Positions 1-30,150 are shown, counted from the stretch's first letter. The stretch is DNA of 64,000 nucleotides from Ancylostoma caninum (GCA_037903475.1 JBAJFG010000019.1:2286001-2350000), one strand, 5' to 3'. The notes: generated by a model not told the origin, from the letters alone. Numbers and translations: made by a program.

Positions 1-75
1 AAATCAACAACTTCACTAATACTTAAATCAATACCTTCACCAATACTCAAATCAATACGCTGATCAATACTCAAA
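1..75. repeat. Short degenerate tandem repeat at window edge
   Basis: About three imperfect units of roughly 25 bp built on AATCAATACCTTCACCAATAC. The array runs off the left end of the window, so its true size is unknown. No coding potential is seen. Confidence 0.5.
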
Positions 76-113
76 AGTGATATTTATGTCCATAACTAGA
101 CTGCAGACAGGTA

Positions 114-350
114 TGGTCTATTAGCTCACAGAGGGCGCCTCATCCTACTTTGTCTGCAATTGCGACTTTGCCCGCAGAATGCATCTGGAAGGATATTTTA
201 GCGAATGGCAGCAGGGAAACATAAGAATGGGAGGAATCACACCACATGCAAATCAAAAAAGTGCAAAAAATAGATCAGTTAGCCGAAAAATGATGAGGTC
301 GTAGTTGCGGACAAAGTCGGATCGGGCGCCCTCTGTGATCTAATAGACTG
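114..350. mobile_element. MITE family A, copy 1 (about 237 bp, inverted termini)
   Basis: The ends are inverted copies of each other over about 55 bp: the left end reads GTCTATTAGCTCACAGAGGG and the right end, reverse-complemented, reads GTCTATTAGATCACAGAGGG, followed by a shared GGCGCC and ACTTTGTC core. The interior has no open frame. A second, more diverged copy sits at 60558-60784, and both share an internal ATCACACCACAT-like word. It is a non-autonomous inverted-repeat element; the superfamily is not determined. Confidence 0.75.
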
Positions 351-795
351 TAATCACCATTAATTCTTCAAATTTCCTCTCCCGCATCTCTTTGGTTAGC
401 AATTATGTTGTCCAGAGACTTTTTGCATACTCTACCATATACTCAATCACTCACTCTACATTGCCTTCGGTGTTGCATATGACGTTGACTGGCACTCTCC
501 TTTTTATTTGAAAAAGGCGTTTTACAGTAGATGCATACCGAACCTCTGGAGACAGGTCTAAACGGTGAGACAAGGGTGCACCGGTGTTCGGGTCCAGTCC
601 CAGTTTGCACCTACTCGGTCAATTTTTACCATTCACGTCGACCACAGCGAACCGAAATGCGTTACCACAAATTGTTGGAAAGCAGCTGTCCATAGTGGGT
701 CAATGGTTCCATGAACCGTGGTAAAGAAAACTTCTCTGGGGATAGTGTCCATTCATCCATCTGCACTAATCTTATTTGAGGACAATGAAAATATG

Positions 796-862
796 CGAGC
801 GAAGCGAGCACAAAAAGAAGCCTGAGAGTCCGGCGTTAGCCGGACGATCAGGCTGGTGACTT
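796..862. repeat. Dispersed stem-loop repeat (AGTCCGGCG..GCCGGAC motif)
   Basis: The segment holds GCGAGCGAAGCGAGCA, a spacer, then AGTCCGGCGTTAGCCGGAC, which folds as a GC-rich hairpin, then an ATCAGGCTGG tail. Related copies occur near 1602-1675, 2255-2298, 2844-2920, 8341-8395, 16250-16290, 21303-21370 and 36016-36060 in both orientations. It often lies next to the minisatellite composites. Confidence 0.6.
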
Positions 863-1173
863 ATAATAACGGGCTTAGTCTGCCTGTCACGTGTGTGTCA
901 ATGTGGGTGAAACGAAATTCGAAGGCGTGGCCTAGAGTGAAGAAAATGTTCTACACCGGGTCCAATGTTGCTGTAGGGGTGCGCCGACATCCAAAAGTGG
1001 GGAAACGCCTGTATTCGGGTCCAACGGTATGATAAGGGTGCGCCGACGTCCAAAAGTGGGGATACGCCTGGAGTCAGGTCCAACGATGTGATAAGAGTGC
1101 GCCGGCGTCCAAAAGTGGGGAAACACCTGAAGTCGGGTCCAACCATGTGATAAGGATGCGCCGGCTTCCACAA
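860..1173 (-). repeat. Minisatellite composite, copy 1 (60-bp units)
   Basis: On the minus strand about four 60-bp units of the form GCGCACCCTTATCACA..GGACCCG..CCCCACTTTTGGACGCCG lie in tandem at 960-1173. They are followed by a GAATTTCGTTTCACCCACA stretch, a very short CA run, CACGTGACAG and finally GACTAAGCCCGTTATTATAAG. The same order of modules recurs at 3362-3906 and 22196-22622, so this is one composite repeat family. Open frames across it are by-products of the tandem unit. Confidence 0.85.
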
Positions 1174-1601
1174 GTAATTGGAATTCGCTAGGCGGGTCTA
1201 TTTCTGCATGAGGGGTACTCTTATCCTGTTTCGGCGGATCCTACTACCTAAATCACCTAGATGTACATTACATTGTTTCCTTCCGTATCCGTGTCCTCTT
1301 CCCATTCCGTTCGTGTCTGAATGAACTACTCCTTCCTTTCCGTTTATATACACCGGTGGACCCTTATCACTTGAATTATCACAACAACCAGTTGAGCCTA
1401 AATCATTTCAGAATAACATTTGCACTAAATTGGTCAGTTCTTCACGGCCACTAACGTCGCTCATATGTAAGAGCATAACTAATACGGGGAAAGCTATCAC
1501 CTACGGGATCAAGGGTTTCTCAGGAGTAGAATAGAACTGTGAGGAAGGATGCAGATTTTATCAATCCATTTACACTTTTGTGTTTTCTTTCAACATGCAG
1601 T

Positions 1602-1675
1602 ATGCGAGCGAAGCGAGCATCAATAGAAGTTTGGAAGTCCGGCGCTTGCCGGACGGCCAGACTGGTGTCTGTTAT
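1602..1675. repeat. Dispersed stem-loop repeat copy
   Basis: GCGAGCGAAGCGAGCAT is followed by AGTCCGGCGCTTGCCGGAC and GGCCAGACTGGTGTC. The perfect TCCGGC/GCCGGA stem makes this the clearest copy of the dispersed stem-loop family. Confidence 0.6.
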
Positions 1676-1719
1676 AAGCTGAATATGATACATGTTGTGT
1701 TCGCTCATAGTTCATAGCT

Positions 1720-2500
1720 CATAGCTCGCCACCCCCTTGAAGTAATGTTGTATGACCAGTGAGATCGCCATTATCCGCCATCAGTACAGCAAAATTTCCT
1801 TTACTCCTCTGTGATGGAGGGAATAAATATGATTCGATCCATCACGGTACGAATATGAACATATTTTATACACAACTAAAATACTAAGCAACGTGATAAG
1901 AAGAAGCCTCAAACTTGGAGGGCCGACATCAAGTGCCTCCTGGAACCAAAGTAAACAGTAGACCCACATAAACAGCTCCGTAGTGAAGCCGTTCATCCGA
2001 GTCTAACTGGAAACGATGATTATCATTTTTAATCTCCATTATCTAGAGTGACCATTACTGAAAGTCACCACCACCATCAACATCAAAAATGGGGCTTGGA
2101 GAATTGAAAACATCGTTCACAGTTGAATACGGATTCTTCATTTTGGATATGAACGAAGGTTGCGAAAATGGCTCCAGTGACTCTATCTGCAATGATAGAA
2201 AGCTATAACGTCACACCCAACACCAAAGCTTCTCTAAGCGAGGGAAGCGGTCATGAGCAGGAGTCTGGTAGTCCGCCGATAGCCGAACCACCAGAATGGA
2301 TGAGTGGAAGGTGTGGGAGGACCGTTGCTATTGTGTAATAGAGTGACAACCCCTGATCTAGGCATGGAAGCAGCTTTGAACTATAGAAAAGGTACCTCAC
2401 AAGCGATTCCATAGAGCACATAGCGGCCGCGTAGAAAAAGTGAATAAATCGAAATAAATGATCACAATAATATCGCTTGTTGATGGAATTCATAGCGACA
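1720..2500. other. No recognisable gene
   Basis: AT-rich sequence with only short open frames, none with a recognisable motif or paired splice sites. A diverged copy of the stem-loop repeat lies at 2255-2298. Confidence 0.4.
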
Positions 2501-2504
2501 TCAA

Positions 2505-2640
2505 TAAAGCTACATTTATAGTGCATCGGAGTCTGATCCGGTCTGAATAGAAGATACGTATTGATCCTCGTTACCCGGAGATCCATACGGATCATTTGTT
2601 ACACGACCGGATCGGACTCCGATGCACTACAAATATAGCG
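2505..2640. repeat. Small inverted repeat (hairpin) around a 60-bp spacer
   Basis: The word GTGCATCGGAGTCTGATCCGG near 2522 returns as the inverted CCGGATCGGACTCCGATGCAC near 2606, and the adjoining CTACATTTATA and TACAAATATAG also pair. It may be a foldback element; no target duplication was seen. Confidence 0.55.
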
Positions 2641-2843
2641 TAAGCGTCACTGACTTTCCCGTACCAGTAATAAGGCACCCTACGGCTCGATGTCGTTGTC
2701 GAATGGTTTTGCCTGCCGGTGCTCCGCCCACTATTCCAAACTTTAACAATTTTTCCTGTTGTGCAGAAGGGGAACACTATCAGAATATATGTCAGTTATT
2801 CTTGAAAAACGCAACTCTTCATGAATTGGAAGTGTATTATACA

Positions 2844-2920
2844 ATTACCAGTCTGTCCGTCGGGCTTACGCCGGGTTCCAGACTTCTCCCAATGTTCGCT
2901 TCGCTCGCACTTCTTGTTCG
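2844..2920. repeat. Dispersed stem-loop repeat copy (opposite orientation)
   Basis: ACCAGTCTGTCCGTCGGGC, then TTACGCCGGGTTCCAGACTT, then TTCGCTTCGCTCGCA: the reverse complement of the copies at 796 and 1602, with a weaker stem. Confidence 0.55.
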
Positions 2921-2924
2921 TCTT

Positions 2925-3360
2925 GAAGGACTAATAACTATGCCATAGTTTCCAATATTGCTCCCCCCCCTCCGTGTTGTCTTCTTAGCTTTCCCTATTT
3001 TGGCGCTTCACCATCAAAGGAAGATTAACCTCATTCCTCAGAGAAAAATTTCTTTCGTTTGATAGGAAGGGCTAAATGTAGTTATAATGACCGATTCAAC
3101 ATGGTATGACCACACGAAATGGTTCATTCCTTGTGTCTGCTTTGGTTGATCAGGTGATATGAGTACTCCGAACATATAAGAGAGGAGGGTGCGGTGTGCC
3201 TAGACAGAATGGGATGAGTATAAGGTGAGCACAACGCGGAAGGGGACTTGATGGCGACAGAATCATGGATGTTACACTGCTCGCTGCTGAATTCTAGAAT
3301 TTGCCCTACTATGTGTTGTTAATCTCTAGCAACACAATCGAGGTCTATCTCATAGCAGTT
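2925..3360. other. No recognisable gene
   Basis: Spacer between a stem-loop repeat and the second minisatellite composite. Only short frames, no motif, no strong splice sites. Confidence 0.35.
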
Positions 3361-3361
3361 T

Positions 3362-3906
3362 CGATGCACTCTTATCACAGCGGACCCATCTTTAGGAGTA
3401 TCCCCACTTTTGGACGCCGATGCACCCTTATCACACGGTGGGGCTCATCTCCAAGCGTTTCCGCACTCCCGGCGCCGGCGCACCCTTAATCCCTTGTCAC
3501 GGTGGTGGACTCATCTCCCCCACTTCTGGGTACCGGCGCACACTTATCACAGCGGTGGACCCGTCTTCCCCACTTCTGGACGCAGTCGCATCCTTATCAC
3601 AGCGACCGACCCGTCTCCCCCACTTCTGGGCACCGGCGCACCCTTATCACAGCGGTGGACCCGTTTCCCCCACTTCTGGGCGATGGCACACCCTTATCAC
3701 GGTGGTGGGCCCGTCTCCCCCATTATTGGACGCCGGCGCTCTTATCACTACATTGGACCCGCAATGAGTCTGCTAACAACCATATGATTGGAATAGGATG
3801 ACCGCCCTACTCTTCCTTCGAGACAGGATGAATGAATTTCGTGGCACACAGACACACACACACACACTTACACACAGACTAAGCCCGTTATTATGAGTCA
3901 TGATTG
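3362..3906 (+). repeat. Minisatellite composite, copy 2 (60-bp units)
   Basis: About seven tandem units of the form GCGCACCCTTATCACAGCGG..ACCCGTCTCCCCCACTTCTGG run from 3362 to 3760. They are followed by a short CA run (3845-3870) and the terminal word GACTAAGCCCGTTATTATG. The module order matches the copies at 860-1173 and 22196-22622. Each unit is about 60 bp, divisible by three, so all frames stay open; these frames are not genes. Confidence 0.85.
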
Positions 3907-4101
3907 CCTTGCCCAAATGAGTACAAATCTTAGCATCAGAGTCTATAAAAAGTAGGGTGCATTGCCACTGGACATTATATCGATCCACGGTGTAAAAAAT
4001 GGGTATTCATTGACCTCTTCTAGCAACAATTCTGCCTAGTAGTAGGCCCAAGCAACAGATGTACCTATGACCTGCCCCTCGCTACAGTGAATAGTTCTCC
4101 G

Positions 4102-4464
4102 CTAGCGAAGACGATCGAGTGGTAGCGAGAATGAAGAAATCGCTGCATCATCTGTCTGCGCAAATTCTTCCTGTTTCTTCTCACAGTAACGGGTAGGCTG
4201 TGGATTTCTTGAGAGTGGTGAAGATTGATGTTCAGATTCTCTCATCCAATTTTTCTCATGGGTCAGCGGACGATCCGAAGCCATTTTGCGGAAGGGATTT
4301 TTGTCGATCCTATTTCGACCGACCTCTACTTTCTTGGGAGTGGCTTCAGTCGTAGAAAGATATTTTCTCTCTCTGTCCTCATTGTTCCCAAGCTCTTCGA
4401 AACTTTTTATTGTGTCTTGAACAGTTATTTGACGCAGAGATAATGCTTTCACTATGCGTGCCAT
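4102..4464 (-). pseudogene. Tc1/mariner transposase N-terminal (helix-turn-helix) relic
   Basis: A 120-codon frame that begins MARIVKALSLRQITVQDTIK and continues SFEELGNNEDR. This resembles the paired-type helix-turn-helix DNA-binding region of nematode Tc1/mariner transposases (VIVRALNV-type helix, QTV..TIK recognition helix, then RFKELG). Downstream, NRIDKNPFRKMA resembles the second helix-turn-helix (RIRRNPRQSMRKMA). No catalytic DDE/D region follows and the expected GRPRT linker is lost, so this is a fragment of a dead element. No flanking terminal repeats were identified. Confidence 0.55.
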
Positions 4465-4479
4465 AGACGTTCAGTCCGA

Positions 4480-5098
4480 TGCAGTTGAACAATGACAGCG
4501 CTCACGACGTTGCAAACAACCACCACGAGATAACTATTACCTGGGGATAAAAGATAAAGAGGTAATATAAGAACGCGAAAAATCTAGGAATCTTGCACAA
4601 ATGTGGGTGAACGAAGTCTTTGGCTACACTGTATATGTATTGCCGGCTTGCCTCCCTCAACTGTAATCACGATGTCAATTCCACAAGAGCACCTCCGAGC
4701 CATAATTAGTTTTCCATCTCAGCGCGCACCGAAAAGAGTATTCGGAAGATCTGATCACGATGAGAGTTAGGTTTCCTACTATTCTAACATGCATCATGCC
4801 ATGTGGCCGGCTCAAGGAGAAGACGCGCCAACTCGGACTTCCACTCCGAAATTGACTGTCTTTGTTTATTCATTCATCTCATACATCGAAAAAGGTGCAC
4901 CAAAAAAAGTGAAAACAAAAAAAAAACATGTTCGGAAAGCGAAAAACCGTTAACCATGCACAACCAAGATGAGATGATTCTGAGGCAGAAAAAAACAGTA
5001 AGACTGACGAAGGAACTTGACTTGCGATGAATTTTTTTTACAAGGAGATAACCTGATCATTTACGGAGAAAGCTTTCCAGCAGCACGTAACTAAGCAC
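4480..5098. other. No recognisable gene
   Basis: AT-rich spacer with A-tracts. A short GTGGGTGAACGAAG word near 4603 resembles part of the minisatellite composite. No supported gene. Confidence 0.35.
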
Positions 5099-5100
5099 TA

Positions 5101-5997
5101 CAGGGTGCGCGCGAATTATTGGCTCGTGGTTTTTTGAGCCCCAATCATTAAGGACTGAGCAAAATCACAAGTCATGTTATGGGTGTTCTTCCTTGAGCCA
5201 TCTCTACTGTAGATATCAACTGGTTTCTCGAATGACTTTTCCCTATGCCTACATGGGCTTCAGGAAATCTCCCATGTAGGCACAGGAAAAGGTCGAATCG
5301 CTGGTGGCACGGGGTCGGTGACAGCGCCCTTCCTTCCAAGATTTTCCGAAGTAGACTTTAGAAATCTCCGACCATACATGTATGATAGGTCACAGCTAAG
5401 TCTTAACTACAATGGGCTTACCGTTAATTGGACCACCAAATGATTATCATGCCGAAAACAGGCGTTGCTTTTTTTGCGAACTCGGGACTGCTAATCATCA
5501 GAAGAACAAATATAGCAGTCGTTTCGGAACCGTGGAAAACTCCCAATTCTACCAGTGAAAAGTGGCTTTTGCAAACTCGTTCGTCCCCAGTTTACAAGGC
5601 AAAATTCGGTCAAAATTGGTTTCACGGATGATTTCCTGGAATTTTGGTCTGAAGGGATAGTCCACGTAACTCACTTCATTGGCATTCTTATGAGCTCCGC
5701 TTTGAATATGTTAGTGAAGAAGTCTGCAGTACTAAATGGATAGGAACAGACTGGCTGAAGTCCGTTCCTGAAGAATCCTAAAAATTTCTTCTGGAATAAC
5801 ACTAGCGTGTCAAGGGTGGTCTGAGCTGAAAGCTTCTCCAAGTCTCTACAGACCCGGAAAGAGATCACAAGGCAAATTTTGTTACTTACGGTAGGTGTTG
5901 CTACACCAAACATACCCAAGGAACGGCCTATGAATTCGCTCAATCCGTAATGATTGGGGCTCAAAAAACCACGCGCCAATAATTCGCGCGCACCCTG
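5101..5997. mobile_element. Inverted-repeat DNA element, about 0.9 kb (CAGGGTGCGCGCGAATTATT ends)
   Basis: The two ends are inverted copies over about 60 bp, with only a few mismatches: CAGGGTGCGCGCGAATTATT then GGC..GTGGTTTTTTGAGCCCCAATCATTA. The left flank is TA and the right flank TG, so a TA target duplication is plausible but decayed. An internal hairpin (CCTACATGGG..CCCATGTAGG) lies near 5250-5282. The interior has no recognisable transposase, so it is called a non-autonomous Tc1-like element on its terminal word and flank. Confidence 0.75.
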
Positions 5998-6316
5998 TGG
6001 GATGACCAAGCATGAAATTTTTTATTGGTGGTGTAGCCGAATTCCTCAAGAACAGATGGGTGTGGGTAGGTGCCTTAAAGGCAGCACTCATGGAAATTTT
6101 TTAAGATTTTGTGGTATATAGGGGATTTCAGGGACGATGAACTCATTGATAACGATGAAGCAGCGTGAAACACGCGAAAAACACAGAGAATATTTCATGT
6201 GTGTCCACAGCGCGGACGAGTGTTCCGTGATGGGTCCCGCCACGGAACCCTGCCAATGGTACGAATTTCATAAATAGGCCCCCGCTGAACCACATGCGCA
6301 CACCCTGTCAACGGCG

Positions 6317-6973
6317 TTAGTTGGCGCGACGGAACCCTAATGTCCAGAGTGGCAGATGTGTCCACGGCAATATCTTCGCAGGTAGGCGGCCATTCAAGGT
6401 GTTCAACTTACTGTTGCGATGGTCCAGCGGCCGGCTATATGGTAAGCGACTCATTTCAGAAGTGAAGGTTTCCGTGAGTGCTGCCTTTAAGCCGCTGCAA
6501 GACGTTGGGCGCAGAAGATGTACCAGAAGCTTCATTGGTTGTAAGTTCAGCTTTGGATGCTTTACCCTTGGTGCCGCGATCTCTTCTTGGTGGCATTTCG
6601 AGCTACCAAACGCCGATATTGAGCCATACTGAGCCCAGCAAGTAAATTTGGAGAATAGCGAAAGACCGGTTTTACTGGAAATGAAAATGCGCAAAAAAAG
6701 ATCCAAGCCTAGAGGGAGGTGAGAAGAGCAAAACGTGCACAAATAAAATGCAGCAGCTGTGAAAGGAACGACGGGGAATCGATTCCGATCGAGCTCTAAA
6801 AAATATGAAGCCCTAGAAAATCTAAACTCTGAGAAATGATAGAGCTGGTCATGTTCTATGAACACAGAAAAGCATTTGCTGATTTCGAGCCAGAGTAGCT
6901 CAGCACAAGGTCCGAGTTGCTCTACTTTTGGACAAACTGAGCGTCGTGCAGGCGAATTCTCGCTCAATCTCAT
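6317..6973 (-). other. Unidentified 218-codon open frame
   Basis: The longest uninterrupted frame in the left part of the window. I recognise no domain; composition is Ser/Leu/Phe-rich, there is no signal peptide, and splice signals do not extend it convincingly. Its downstream flank at 6290-6306 carries CAGGGTGTGCGCATG in minus orientation, which resembles the end of the 5101-5997 element, so it may lie inside a repeat. Listed as a low-confidence hypothetical. Confidence 0.15.
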
Positions 6974-7085
6974 CTCAAAAACAATCGATTTCGCTTACCA
7001 CAATTCGTTCTTAAATGTTTCCACCACTTCTACTCTGCACTAAATTCTGGATTGGTTCCGACCGGTGGAACAACTTCTCAGAGGT

Positions 7086-7140
7086 GCCGAGAATTGAACC
7101 CGATGGTGCGCAAATGCCATCGCTGGAACCGATTTCTCGC
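7086..7140 (-). ncRNA. tRNA-like remnant, 55 nt, doubtful
   Basis: On the minus strand the segment starts CGAGAA and ends TTCTCG(GC). It has a perfect internal stem CGATGG/CCATCG and a B-box-like GGGTTCAATTC. It is too short for a normal nuclear tRNA and the D arm is not evident. It may be a decayed tRNA or tRNA-derived repeat. Confidence 0.2.
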
Positions 7141-7259
7141 ATGCACTGCCAATCAGCCCTGTTTTGACACGTAATGACGTGACCGTTCTTGCTGGCGAGT
7201 GCGGACCGTCACTTGTCACAGCGTCATAAAACAGTCATAACTTTCAGGCTCCATTATTA

Positions 7260-8830
7260 ATCAAGCACCTCTCTTCTTTCCCACCCCTATCCCTCCAACA
7301 CGACCTCCCCACCTTTCCCAGTCCCCTCCCATTTGACCCCCTTATGGGAATTTCTCATCGGACGCTTGACCCTGATTGTGACCAATACAACGTTGAAATT
7401 GATCATCTCGCAGCTCACCGATAAGCGGTGCCTCTTCCACGGGCGGTTTATTTCGACTAGGCATGCGATTCTTCTGTTTTCATCAATTTTGGACCAACTG
7501 ATGAGACAACGTTTAGGAGTCAATACGATCATAATAGTCAGTCAGTACAGAAGAGTAATCAAAATTCCACAAAAGGTAAACGAAGGAAAGCTCCAGCTTA
7601 CCGTTATCGTCGTTGGGTCTGGACATGAAACCCTGGAAGGATCAGCCTATGTTATGAGTACCTTTTTTGCACTGAAAACGGGCGCACGTCATTTTAAGCA
7701 CCATCTTAAGAGCCTAATGTGCTGAACTACTGACCTACATCTCTAGTGACGTATATGAAATGACGTAATGTATGTGCTGACGCTATGCTCAGCTTCGCTC
7801 TCAGAATGGCGAAATCTGATGAATAATGAGATTGAGGGTTTGTACTTAATCTTTTTTTTTATTCTTCTCCACAATATTTGCGTAGTATTTCCCTTTCATT
7901 TTTGCCCAATCCATCATCCGTACCGTTATCCAAGCCGTGGAAATATCTGCTCACCCCTGATGTGTAAGTTTGGGTGTTCACGAGAATTGTTCAATTGTAT
8001 CATTGATCGATAGTCGCTTTTCACTCCAATCAGAATGACTGATATCGGGTAATAATTACATGTAATTACACATCTTGTGAAAGAACAGCAACTGATACGA
8101 TGCAGTCCACGCGCATGTCCGCTATACGGGATCCATTATCCGTCATTCGAAAACGGGTCCATAGTCGTGGAAAAGGTGAGTCGGCGCTTGGTACTGCGAA
8201 ATGGGCCACGCGGCGAGTCCAGGGTTGGGGAGAGATGGGAGGACATCGCCACTCTGTTGGCGCGAGATGTCACTGGACGAGTCCAAATCTGTGAGCGAGA
8301 GTGCCGTTCTTAAGTAGTGGGGAGATATCACGGAATACGAGACAAGCGAAGAGAGTCCTGAGCATCAGGCGTGAGCCGGACGATTAGGGTGGTAATATGT
8401 GAATTCACAGTATGCTTCTTTGAATGCTTTCAGTTCTTCAGCCAATGTTAGATAGTAGACTACATTGGCCTGACGTTTGGAACAGATTCGCAGTATGCTT
8501 CCTTAAATGATGCTTTCTAAGTCAGCATGTCTTGAGCTATTTTCCCACATCTTCTCTCATCATTCACATGTGTACCTCTCTAGTGATGTCAGCAACCGCG
8601 GACGGTTTCTTCTACCCTCATTGCTTCATATAGACAAAACATTTATTAACTTTATGTTAAGTCAAGACAGATGTGCGTTACTATGAGTCAGAATACGTAT
8701 AGAACGCAATACATCGTTAATAAGAAAACAGGAATGTTTGAAGAGTATGCATGTACAGTATCAATTCTGTGAAATCACAATCTCCTTTAGGATTCATGGC
8801 AAAGGCTTGCCTGGACATCTGTTTGATACG
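7260..8830. other. No recognisable gene; one 130-codon frame and a stem-loop repeat copy
   Basis: A 130-codon plus frame at 7333-7725 and shorter minus frames overlap each other without recognisable motifs. A diverged copy of the dispersed stem-loop repeat is at 8341-8395 (AGCATCAGGCGTGAGCCGGA). The rest is AT-rich spacer downstream of the DUF273 gene's 3' end. Confidence 0.35.
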
Positions 8831-8834
8831 CCCT

Positions 8835-27207
<18,373 letters not shown>

Positions 27208-27259
27208 CCTTGAATAACCCCCATACCAGGAGTGATAACACATCGTATCCGTTTCCGAA

Positions 27260-28820
27260 CGAGTGTTAAGAAGTTAACTGAATTGTTTCGAATAAATCAA
27301 GAGGCTCTGATTACTGCAGCGCGAACGCAGTCCAACAGTGCAACGCGTCGAGTATGAGCCTAGCAGCAACTCCTTCCAGTTGCTGTCATCCCCTCCCTCC
27401 TCAATTGATGATTGATGCCATTCTTCGACAGTTTTCATTTATTTATTTTATTTGTTCGCTAATAAATGGGGAGACCATGTGAGAAAAATACAGTGTACCT
27501 AACACATACAACATAGCACAGATGATAGCAATAATAGCACATACACGAAACAAGGTATTCTATCGAAAACTGTGGATAGAATTCGAAAACCTGATCAACA
27601 TTTTGCCAATTTTCTAAATTGTTATATTACAATAGGGATACAGATTTTTTTGCCAAGACTGAGATGAAGATTCTTGCACGGTTAACAAAAAGTGTTGCCT
27701 TACGGCTTCATGAAATGAAATTTTATCGCATATACGAGTCATTGATAACTGTCCAAACTAAACACACAACAGGCTGCCCTAGTCCTTGCCAAAAGAGGCA
27801 CAAACAACATAGAGAAAAAAGGATGATTCTAGCTTATCTAAATATCAATTGTCAAAGCAATGGCATCCTTGAAAAGAAACACCAGTGGTGATCTGTATTT
27901 TATCGGTGATTCTGAGGAACAGATTGTTATGTAAGTTATGAAGTGCTGCAATCGAAATTATGAGAAACGAAATACGGCTTCGGACAAGAAACAGGCACAG
28001 AAGGAAGAGAGGCGTGCTGTTCTCCTACAAACATGCAGAACCAGGCATAACGTTGCTGCATAGCCGTTATCAGGAACAGCATCCGAGTGCACGAATGCGT
28101 GGAAACGCTGTTTAATGCACAAACTCAAAAGCCTAATGAAGACAACGTGAAGAACGAACCCTTCATCATCGAGATAGGAATTGATTGCGGCGCATTCATG
28201 GGCTGAGGATAAGAAATTCAGTTCTGTATATGAAGTCTGCCAGCAAACGATCAGGTCTGGTAACCCAGTCATTACTCTGTCTCATATCAATATTTTCTCG
28301 AAGATAGCTCATCAACATAATAATTGTTGTGATAGTGAGCGAAACAATTTTTTATTTCGATTTTATTTGAAGTGTAGAACATGTTAACGCTTTGTTTTCT
28401 TGAGCTGTTAAGACTCTTTTCGATGACTGTATCCCTTTTTTATTTCTTTTTTCTCTGGTTTTATGATTTCAAAGCCCTCGTCAGACCTTAATGTTCAGAA
28501 CGAATACGACAACATCAGATACACCAATCTAGTTGGCAACAATACCGTTCGGCAAGACGTTGAGAATGACTCTACCAACACAGTACGCAAACCTATAGAT
28601 AAAATCCTCACTAAGAAGGATAGCGAAGAGCGTGCTGCATCACTTTCGTTCATAATAGTAGAGTGGGGGATATCAGAACCAGGGCTCCTCAGATGGTCGT
28701 GAGGTGATAATCAAGAGGCCAATCTTAACAGATCCCTTATTTCGTCCTTGTTGTTAAACTCGGCTCGTTTCTTGTGGTTTCACTAGCTTCCTATTTTCTC
28801 TCCAAAGTCTTAGTCATATG
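27260..28820. other. Intergenic, no recognisable gene
   Basis: This lies upstream of the DUF273 gene start. A TTTATTTATTTATTTTATTT tract is at 27437-27456. The segment ATGCACAAACTC..CTAATGAAGACAACGT near 28116-28150 recurs inverted at 29373-29408 in the centre of the next foldback element. Confidence 0.4.
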
Positions 28821-28824
28821 TCGA

Positions 28825-29580
28825 GCCGCGAACATTGGTGGTTGTTCATTCGTGTGGATTAAGGGGTTTTTACAGTTTTCAGTATTGTGGGGCACGGCGC
28901 GGCGCGAGGAGTGAACCGCTGCGAGCTGAATTCTTGCCTCGCACTGAAATTCCAGTTTGCCCGCGTTGTCGCAGCGGGAAAGAATGCCACGAAGCATCCC
29001 TTGTCTCAGCCCGCTGTGCGAGCTCGCAAACTGACGCGCCGCGGCAAAAACTGTAAAAGGATCACCCTCGCGTCATTTGCTGCAGCGCGCTCGCTCGAGC
29101 TAGCACTGCGTTGCCGCTCCCCATGTTTAGTCATAGGGTGCGGCACGGCGCGTCAAAACTGTAAAAACCCCTTTAGGGTTTGGTGCCGTGAAAAACTATC
29201 TTTCAGATAGGGAGCAGGTTGTGACAGCGCTCTTCTGTGTTCGTCCAAACGTCTTAGAAGTGGTCTCACCGTTCCACCAATATATTTTTCGGTACAATCA
29301 CCGCATATGATCATATATATTTTGTCTAGTTATTTGTCAATTTCTGTCTCGATTACGAAAAGTTCGTTTTTTTTTACGTTGTCTTCATTAGGCTCCTGAG
29401 TTTGTGCATCAACAGCAGCTGGAGTGAGAAACATATTGGTGGGACGGTGAGATCACTGCGAAGACATTTGGACGAATACAGAAGAGCGCCGTCACAACCT
29501 GCTTCCTACCCAAAGGAAACATTTTTCACGGCACCGAACCCTAAGACCCACGAATGAACAGCCACCAATGTTCGCGGTCC
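28825..29580. mobile_element. Foldback element, interrupted by a nested MITE
   Basis: The outer arms are inverted copies: CCGCGAACATTGGTGG..TTCATTCGTG on the left, its complement ending CCACCAATGTTCGCGG on the right, then matching GGTGCCGTGAAAAA, AGCAGGTTGTGAC and TCTCACCGT blocks. The left arm is split by a 311-bp insert (28862-29172) that the right arm lacks. The AT-rich centre (29290-29420) carries a T run. No transposase is present. Confidence 0.8.
28862..29172. mobile_element. Nested 311-bp GC-rich MITE with TTA target duplication
   Basis: The ends are AGGGGTTTTTACAGTTTT and, inverted, AGGGGTTTTTACAGTTTT (18 of 18). TTA precedes at 28859-28861 and follows at 29173-29175. The uninterrupted arm of the host foldback reads through this point with TTA once. 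A 3-bp TTA duplication is typical of PIF/Harbinger-type elements. The interior is strikingly GC-rich (GGCGCGGCGCGAGG). Confidence 0.85.
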
Positions 29581-29819
29581 GAGTGCTGCATCGACATTTA
29601 ACTAGGACTTTGATGAGAAAAGTAATGGAAGCTAGAGGAACCAGAAGGCATGAGGCAGAGATTAACAACAAGGACGAGGTAAGGGAAATATTAGGATTAA
29701 TCCCTTCATCATCATCCCTCGACCACTTAAGAGGCAGTGTCTCACCTCATGATGGGTATCGAGATATCAACGGAAACTGGTCCTGCTGATTCCAATAATG
29801 TGCTTGAAATGTGAAAAAA

Positions 29820-30150
29820 CGGTTAAAAATCCCTATTTTGAAGGCCAATGCAGCAACACGATCCTGTTAATCCTCCACTGGTAAGGAAACTTGCATTCCG
29901 CACTGCACTACGTGGTGCTAACTTCTTCAGATACCCATGCTGAATGTTGTCGGGTGATCCACCATCGTTCAATATTGTGAGGACTGCCCTCCCGACGCTT
30001 CTGGTGGTCTTCCATTGATCGATGCCTGCACGTTCAGATAGACGACATGCCAACAGCCCTCCAATACATTGATAAGGGAAGCTGTGAAGTTGTTCAGGTG
30101 TTCCGGTCTAACCGTGTCAATGTCGGGCGTCGTGACTGAAAATCTTTTGT
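29820..30150 (-). pseudogene. RTE-type reverse transcriptase fragment
   Basis: On the minus strand, across frame changes: TVRPEHLNNFTASLINVL, then DQWKTTRSV and further degraded sequence. These align with RPEHLKNLPKVLINTL and QWKTSRTV of the better-preserved relic at 11985-13664. It is a short, older fragment of the same retroposon type. Confidence 0.65.

Noticed and set aside
3410..3801. Three overlapping 100-125 codon plus frames
   Set aside because: They are the 60-bp minisatellite read in three frames; the unit length is divisible by three, so no stops accumulate.
860..3906. Possible CRISPR-like array
   Set aside because: The units are degenerate and contiguous, with no unique spacers; the genome is eukaryotic.
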